DNA from: DATCMA01 sp036563645
GTDB lineage: Bacteria > Actinomycetota > Actinomycetes > Mycobacteriales > Micromonosporaceae
Length of the DNA stretch: 64,000 nt
Direction: 5' to 3'
Assembly (NCBI GenBank): GCA_036563645.1
Contig: DATCMA010000056.1
Span: 49,052-113,051, forward strand
Shown here: one piece after another, positions 59,790 to 64,000 of the stretch
Position numbering within the stretch: position 1 is the first letter of the stretch
Layout of the letters: each line of letters starts with the position of its first letter
The notes under the pieces: generated by a model
What the model was told of the DNA's origin: nothing
Database searches by the model: none
What the model saw: the letters and a program-made list of their open reading frames with translations, nothing else
Translations under genes and position numbers: made by a program

Positions 59790-59940
59790 CGCCCGCCCAG
59801 GTTAACCGGCGTCGCCTCGGCGTCCACGCGACGGCACTCCGGCGTGCTCACGAACGCCCGAATGGGGGCATCGGCACGGCGTCTGACCCGCCTTCGTCGC
59901 CCGTGGCCTGCTCGTATTGAAACGGCATACGCTAGGTCAC

Positions 59941-60348
59941 ATGGAGCAGAAGCCTGACGCCCTGTTCCCCATCGGGCTCAGCGCCCAGGTCGAGCTCACG
60001 GTCACGGAGTCCGACACCGCACAGACGGTGGGCTCCGGCGACGTGCCGGTGCTCAGCACGCCTCGGGCGCTCGCCCTGATGGAGGCGGCGACGGTCGCGG
60101 CCACAGCGACGCGGCTGCCAACGGGGATGACGACGGTCGGCGCGCGCGTGGAGCTAGATCACCGTGTGCCGACCCCGGTCGGGCGTACGGTGGCGGCCCG
60201 CGCGCGGTTGGCGAAGGTCGACGGAAATCGCCTGTTGTTCGAGGTGTCGCTGCACGACGGCGCGACGCTGGCCGCGGAGGGCCGCGTGGAGCGGGTGCTG
60301 GTGGACCGGCAGCGCTTCCTGACGCGGGCGTTCGGGGCCGACAGCTAG
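59941..60348 (+). CDS. thioesterase, hotdog fold, FlK (fluoroacetyl-CoA thioesterase)-like
   Basis: 135 residues from ATG 59941. The sequence LSAQVELTVTESDTAQTVGSG, VPVLSTPRALALMEAATVAA and TVGARVELDHRVPTPVGRTV follows the FlK-like thioesterase family: Thr in STPR, Glu in LMEAA and His in LDHRV are the catalytic set. The enzyme should hydrolyse a small acyl-CoA; real fluoroacetyl-CoA activity is not implied, since most family members are generic. The MBL-fold gene follows 15 bases later and is probably cotranscribed. Confidence 0.82.
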   Translation: MEQKPDALFPIGLSAQVELTVTESDTAQTVGSGDVPVLSTPRALALMEAATVAATATRLPTGMTTVGARVELDHRVPTPVGRTVAARARLAKVDGNRLLFEVSLHDGATLAAEGRVERVLVDRQRFLTRAFGADS

Positions 60349-60363
60349 GGCGGCCAAGTCAGC

Positions 60364-61188
60364 ATGCCCGAGTTCGTGGAAATCCGTGATGATGTGTACG
60401 TCCTGCGCTATCCGGTTCTCGACGTCAACGTCACCCTGATCGTTGGCGATGGCGCCGCGTTGCTCGTCGACACGCTGTCGACGCGGGAACAGGCGCGCGA
60501 ACTCGTCGAGGCGGCGCGGCGTATCACCCCCTATCGCTGGCGCATCGTCAATACGCATCACCACTTCGACCACTGCTTCGGCAACCAGGCCGCCGCGGAA
60601 CCCACCACGCCGATCATCGCGCATGAGGAGACCGCGCGGCTGTTGCGCGAACAGCCAGAGGTTGTCCGACAGCGCGCGTACGAGGAGGCGCTGACCATCG
60701 ATCCGGCGTTAGCCGAGGCGCTCCGGGAAGTGCCGCTTCGGCCGCCAACGGAGACTGTCCAAAGTGCGGCCACAGTGGACGTTGGTGGCCGACGGGTGGA
60801 GCTGAGACACCTCGGGCGGGGACACACCGCTGGGGATCTCGTGGTCCACGTTCCGGACGCCGACGTCGTCATCGCCGGCGACCTGGTGGAGGAGGGCGCT
60901 CCGCCGTCCTTCCTCGACTCCTATCCCCTGGAGTGGCCCGAGACGGTCGCCGCCGTGCTCCGGCTCCTCGGCCCCGAGACGGCCGTGGTTCCGGGGCACG
61001 GCGCAATCGTCGACGAGGAGTTCGTCCGCGCCCAGCACGCCGACCTCGTCACGCTGGCGTGGCTCATCCGCGAGGGACATCGCGACCAGGCACCGGCGGA
61101 GCGCGTCGCCGCGCGGGCGCCGTTCGGCGTCGACGCGTCCCTGACGGCGGTGCGGCGCGGCTACGACGCGCTGAGCGGCCGAACCTGA
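60364..61188 (+). CDS. metallo-beta-lactamase-fold hydrolase
   Basis: 274 residues. Zinc-binding motif NTHHHFDHCFGN (HxHxDH), His in GRGHTAGDLVV, Asp in VIAGDLVEEG and His in VVPGHGAIVD, all six ligands of the superfamily. The protein is soluble and cytoplasmic, with no signal peptide. Similar enzymes include glyoxalase II-like and quorum-type lactonases; the substrate is not readable. Its 3' end overlaps the convergent PfkB gene by 28 bases. Confidence 0.9.
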   Translation: MPEFVEIRDDVYVLRYPVLDVNVTLIVGDGAALLVDTLSTREQARELVEAARRITPYRWRIVNTHHHFDHCFGNQAAAEPTTPIIAHEETARLLREQPEVVRQRAYEEALTIDPALAEALREVPLRPPTETVQSAATVDVGGRRVELRHLGRGHTAGDLVVHVPDADVVIAGDLVEEGAPPSFLDSYPLEWPETVAAVLRLLGPETAVVPGHGAIVDEEFVRAQHADLVTLAWLIREGHRDQAPAERVAARAPFGVDASLTAVRRGYDALSGRT

Positions 61189-62156
61189 TCGTCCACGTCT
61201 CCTCGCCCGCCGTCGACCACGGCGGATACACCGAACCGACGCGCCACGTCGGCCCGGGTCGGCATCGCCACCGCGCCCCCCGGGGACTCGCAGACCACCC
61301 CCGCGACCCGCATCGCGAAGTCGACACGCGCGCGCCATCCCGTGAGGTCATCCGGCACGCCGTCGGCGAGCAGCTCGGCGATGAGCGCGGCCATCACCGC
61401 GTCCCCGGCGCCCGTGGTGTCGACCGTCTGGACCGCTGGCGGCGGGAGGGCGACGCTGTCGTCCCCGACCGCCACGAGCGCCCCGGCGGGGCCGAGGGTG
61501 ACGACCACGCAGCGCGCCCCGGCCGCCAGCAAGCGGCGGGCCACCGTCTCCGGGCTCGCGTCCCCGTAGAGCACCGCCGCGTCCGCCGCGCTCAGCTTCA
61601 CCAGGTCGGCGCCGGCGGCGAATTCCGCCACCACGGCGCGTAGCTCCTCGCCGGCGGCGGCGTCCCGCAGCAGCCGAGGCCGCACGTTCGGGTCGAAGAC
61701 GCGCAGCCCGGCCGTACCCGCCCACGCCGCGCGAGCGGCGCGCAGCACCGATGGGCAGAGCAGCGCCACCGAGCCGCAGTAGAGCACCGCCGCCTCGGCG
61801 TACAGCGCGGGGTCCACACTCTCGGGTCCGAAGAAGCTGTACGAGGGCGGGTCGCCGTAGAACCGGAACTCGGGCTCGGCGCCCGTGAACGTCGCCACCG
61901 CGAGCGTGGTGGGCACCGCCGCCGTGACCACTCCCCGTGTGCCCACGCCGGCGTCGGTGAGGAACGCGCGAATCCGGTCGGCGAAGACGTCGTCGCCGAG
62001 CGCCCCGGCGAACTCCACCGCGCCCCCCAGCCGCGCCACGCCGACCGCGACGTTCAGCGGCGCGCCGCCAATCGCCTGACGAAAGACGAGCTGCCCGTCG
62101 CACTCCCCTTCGAGAAGATCGATCAACGCCTCCCCGAGCACCACCGCATACCGCAT
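61161..62156 (-). CDS. PfkB-family sugar kinase (fructokinase-like)
   Basis: 331 residues from ATG 62156 behind GGGAGGGATGGC. GEALIDLLEG, GGAPLNVAVGVARLG (substrate site), VFDPNVRP, KLSAADAAVL and VDTTGAGDAVMAALIAEL (catalytic Asp, anion hole) are typical of ribokinase/fructokinase enzymes, closest in style to fructokinase. ATP-dependent phosphorylation of fructose or a related sugar in the cytoplasm. No transporter is adjacent. Confidence 0.92.
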   Translation of the reverse strand: MRYAVVLGEALIDLLEGECDGQLVFRQAIGGAPLNVAVGVARLGGAVEFAGALGDDVFADRIRAFLTDAGVGTRGVVTAAVPTTLAVATFTGAEPEFRFYGDPPSYSFFGPESVDPALYAEAAVLYCGSVALLCPSVLRAARAAWAGTAGLRVFDPNVRPRLLRDAAAGEELRAVVAEFAAGADLVKLSAADAAVLYGDASPETVARRLLAAGARCVVVTLGPAGALVAVGDDSVALPPPAVQTVDTTGAGDAVMAALIAELLADGVPDDLTGWRARVDFAMRVAGVVCESPGGAVAMPTRADVARRFGVSAVVDGGRGDVDDQVRPLSAS

Positions 62157-62413
62157 GCCATCCCTCCCTCGTGGACGTCGGCCCGCCCGGCGCACAAGCG
62201 CCACGAAGCCGACTTTATTGAAACCTGACTATTGCATTGCCATCGGACATGTGATGGGATATCGACGCCGGGGCAGCGCGATGGGCTGACGCGCTGGTGC
62301 GGGACCCGGTAGGGAGCCATGCGAGGGGCAACGGTCTACGACCGGATCCATTCCACTCGCCGTCAGCGCGAGACACGGGTGCGCTGACATTCGTGCTCTC
62401 TTAGGAGAAATCC

Positions 62414-63532
62414 GTGAAACCTCTACGTCGAGCTGCGGTCGTCGCCACTACCGCTGCGGTGACCGCCGGCACGTTGGCGGTCATCAACCCGACCCCGGCT
62501 CTGGCCCACGGCGCGCCGATGGCGCCGGGGAGCCGGACCTACCTGTGCTGGCAGGACGGTCTGACGCCGCAGGGCAACATCGTCCCCCAGAACCCGGCCT
62601 GCGCGGCAGCCGTCGCCATCAGCGGCGCGAACTCGCTGTACAACTGGTTCAGCGTGCTGCGCTCGGACGCCGCCGGCCGCACGGTCGGCTACATCCCCGA
62701 CGGGCAGCTCTGCTCCGGCGGTAACCCCAGCTTCGCGGGGTACGACCTGGCCCGCACTGACTGGCCGGTCACCCACCTGACCGCCGGGGCCATGTTCAAC
62801 TTCAAGTACAGCAACTGGGCTCACCACCCCGGCACGTTCTACTTCTACGTCACCAAGGACGGCTGGGACCCGACCCGGCCGCTCCGCTGGAGCGACCTGG
62901 AGGAGGAGCCCTTCCTCGTGGTGACCGACCCGCCGCAGCGTGGTGGCCCGGGCACGAACGACGGCCACTACTACTTCAGCGGCCGGCTGCCCGCCAACAA
63001 GAGCGGTCGCCACATCATCTACTCCCGCTGGGTGCGTTCGGACAGCCCGGAGAACTTCTTCGGCTGCTCCGACGTGGTCTTCGACGGTGGTAACGGTGAG
63101 GTGACCGGCATCGGCGGGAGCAACACCCCGCCGAGCAACCCGCCGAGCACTCCGCCGAGCACCCCGCCGAGCACCCCGCCGAGCACCCCGCCGAGCACTC
63201 CGCCGAGCACCCCGCCGAGCAACCCGCCGACGTCGGGCAACTGCACGGCGACCCTGCAGGTGACCAACTCGTGGAACGGCGGGTTCCAGGCTGAGGTGAC
63301 CGTGACCAACCGCGGCAGCTCGGCCATCAACGGCTGGACCGTGTCGTGGACATGGCCGGGTGGTCAGACCATCAACAGCCTCTGGAACGCCACCTACAGC
63401 CAGAGCGGCAACACCGTGACCGCGAGGAACGCGCCGTACAACGCCACCATCCCGCCGAACGGCAGCGTGACCTTCGGGCTCGTCGGGGCGGGCGACAGCG
63501 CCACTCCGAGCCTGACGTGTAGCGCCGCCTGA
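62414..63532 (+). CDS. secreted AA10 lytic polysaccharide monooxygenase with C-terminal CBM2
   Basis: 372 residues from GTG 62414 (AGGAGAAATCC just upstream). Residues 1-31 are a signal peptide ending ALA, so the mature protein starts with His32 (HGAPMAPGSRTYLCW), the N-terminal copper ligand; the second His is in NWAHHPGTFYFYV (H137 or H138). The AA10 domain (32-230) has the Cys and aromatic pattern of cellulose-active, C1-oxidising enzymes of actinomycetes such as CelS2 and E8. A Pro/Ser/Thr repeat linker is followed by a CBM2 (277-372, CTATLQVTNSWNGGF, NGWTVSWTWPGG). It cuts crystalline cellulose oxidatively and would work with the GH48 enzyme. No CelR site is seen upstream. Confidence 0.96.
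   Translation: MKPLRRAAVVATTAAVTAGTLAVINPTPALAHGAPMAPGSRTYLCWQDGLTPQGNIVPQNPACAAAVAISGANSLYNWFSVLRSDAAGRTVGYIPDGQLCSGGNPSFAGYDLARTDWPVTHLTAGAMFNFKYSNWAHHPGTFYFYVTKDGWDPTRPLRWSDLEEEPFLVVTDPPQRGGPGTNDGHYYFSGRLPANKSGRHIIYSRWVRSDSPENFFGCSDVVFDGGNGEVTGIGGSNTPPSNPPSTPPSTPPSTPPSTPPSTPPSTPPSNPPTSGNCTATLQVTNSWNGGFQAEVTVTNRGSSAINGWTVSWTWPGGQTINSLWNATYSQSGNTVTARNAPYNATIPPNGSVTFGLVGAGDSATPSLTCSAA
63125..63231 (+). repeat. 12-base tandem repeat encoding the PPST linker
   Basis: About eight copies of a unit close to CCGCCGAGCACC in frame inside the LPMO gene, encoding a Pro-Pro-Ser-Thr linker with Asn variants at both ends. Copy number could vary between strains. Confidence 0.85.
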
Positions 63533-63571
63533 GCGGCCCCACGGTGGAGCGCCACGAATAGGTGAGCGTCA

Positions 63572-63603
63572 GTGGGCCCGGTGCCGTTCGGCACCGGGCC
63601 CAC
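63572..63603. terminator. bidirectional terminator hairpin after the LPMO gene
   Basis: Perfect 14-bp stem (63572-63585 with 63590-63603), loop GTTC, between the convergent LPMO and asparagine synthetase genes. Confidence 0.85.
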
Positions 63604-63615
63604 GTGCTGTCTGCC

Positions 63616-64000
63616 TCAGGAGACCATCGAACCGATCGCAGGCTTGGTCAACAACGCCGACTGGTTCCGCGGAATCCCGGGGTCCAGCGAGCGCTCGACG
63701 AAGATCGCGTGCCAGAGGCAGAAGATGAGCACTGTCCACACCTTGCGGGAGTAGTCACCCTCTCCCCGCTTGTGGGCGTCCAACAGGCGCATCGCGTACG
63801 ACAGGTCGAGCAGCTCGCCCGCGCCCGACGTCGCGAGAATGTGCCGCGCCCACTCGTACATCTCCCCCCGAAGCCACACGCGCGTCGGGGTCGGGAAGCC
63901 GAGCTTGGGGCGGTTGACGATGGCCGGCGGGACGACCTCGCGCAGGGCTTGGCGCAGGGCGTACTTGGTGGCGTTCGACCGGGGCGGCAGCTTGAGCTCC
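63616..64000 (-). CDS. asnB: asparagine synthase (glutamine-hydrolysing), C-terminal fragment
   Basis: The frame is open to the right edge of the window, so only the last 127 residues are present; the N-terminal glutaminase domain lies outside. ELKLPPRSNATKYALRQAL, IVNRPKLGFPTPTR and the sequence WARHILATSGAGELLDLSY are typical of the C-terminal synthetase (ATP-pyrophosphatase) domain of AsnB-type enzymes. The gene makes asparagine, or an amide in a secondary product, from aspartate and glutamine. Which of these cannot be decided without the rest. Confidence 0.85.
   Translation of the reverse strand, partial: ELKLPPRSNATKYALRQALREVVPPAIVNRPKLGFPTPTRVWLRGEMYEWARHILATSGAGELLDLSYAMRLLDAHKRGEGDYSRKVWTVLIFCLWHAIFVERSLDPGIPRNQSALLTKPAIGSMVS

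Noticed and set aside
63125..63231. CRISPR array
   Set aside because: The repeat is 12 bases without spacers and lies in frame in the LPMO linker.

Overview
The window is high-GC (roughly 70 %) DNA with dense, often 4-base-overlapping (ATGA/GTGA) genes, frequent GTG starts and classic actinobacterial families: an InhA-type FabI/FabG pair, a Gram-positive ferrochelatase, DUF3159, DUF3097, a type VII (EspC-like) protein, a SARP regulator and a nitrate-sensor kinase with a roadblock partner. A GH48 exocellulase, a GH1 beta-glucosidase and a cellulose-type AA10 lytic polysaccharide monooxygenase (LPMO), with CelR/CebR-type operators, point to a cellulolytic actinomycete from soil or compost. The murD2/murL pair suggests it makes the D-glutamate of peptidoglycan by the epimerase route. 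I do not assign a species.

Layout. 1-1.7 kb: end of a CtaG-like protein and an aldo/keto reductase. 1.7-9.5 kb (minus): a seven-gene run (EEP phosphatase, GT2, UbiA prenyltransferase, NAD-dependent epimerase, class III aminotransferase, flippase-like protein, second GT2) that looks like an envelope or polyprenyl-linked glycan locus. 9.7-11.9 kb (minus): a 61-residue peptide with a perfect Shine-Dalgarno and its own terminator, a SARP regulator, two small membrane proteins and an EspC-like protein. 12.3 kb: tRNA-Leu(GAG). 12.8-23.8 kb (plus): surface or envelope proteins with TPR and FN3 domains, then MoxR, DUF58, TgpA-like and DUF3159 proteins and a Pro-rich membrane-anchored protein. 24.5-29.9 kb: the cellulose island, GH48 (minus) and GH1 (plus) divergent around a 970-base control region with three CelR-type sites. 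30-34.5 kb: a Ser/Thr kinase and a two-gene remnant of a conservon.

34.5-48 kb is a run of short transcription units: FGGY and BadF-type kinases, YbaB, a YdjM-like protein, a MobA-like transferase, divergent murD2/murL, a SpoU methyltransferase, SPFH/NfeD, a beta-lactamase-like hydrolase and DUF3097. 49-56 kb: HAD phosphatase and ferrochelatase, fabG-fabI, and a second MoxR-DUF58-VWA operon. 56.5-62 kb: PH-domain proteins, a PAP2-like enzyme, an FlK-like thioesterase, an MBL hydrolase and a PfkB kinase. The window ends with the AA10-CBM2 gene and the 3' end of an asparagine synthetase.

At least four otherwise intact genes are each broken by one single-base indel (near 7149, 7650, 11805 and 30695). 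Their clustering and GC-rich context make assembly or read error a serious possibility, so I annotate each as one gene with a frameshift.
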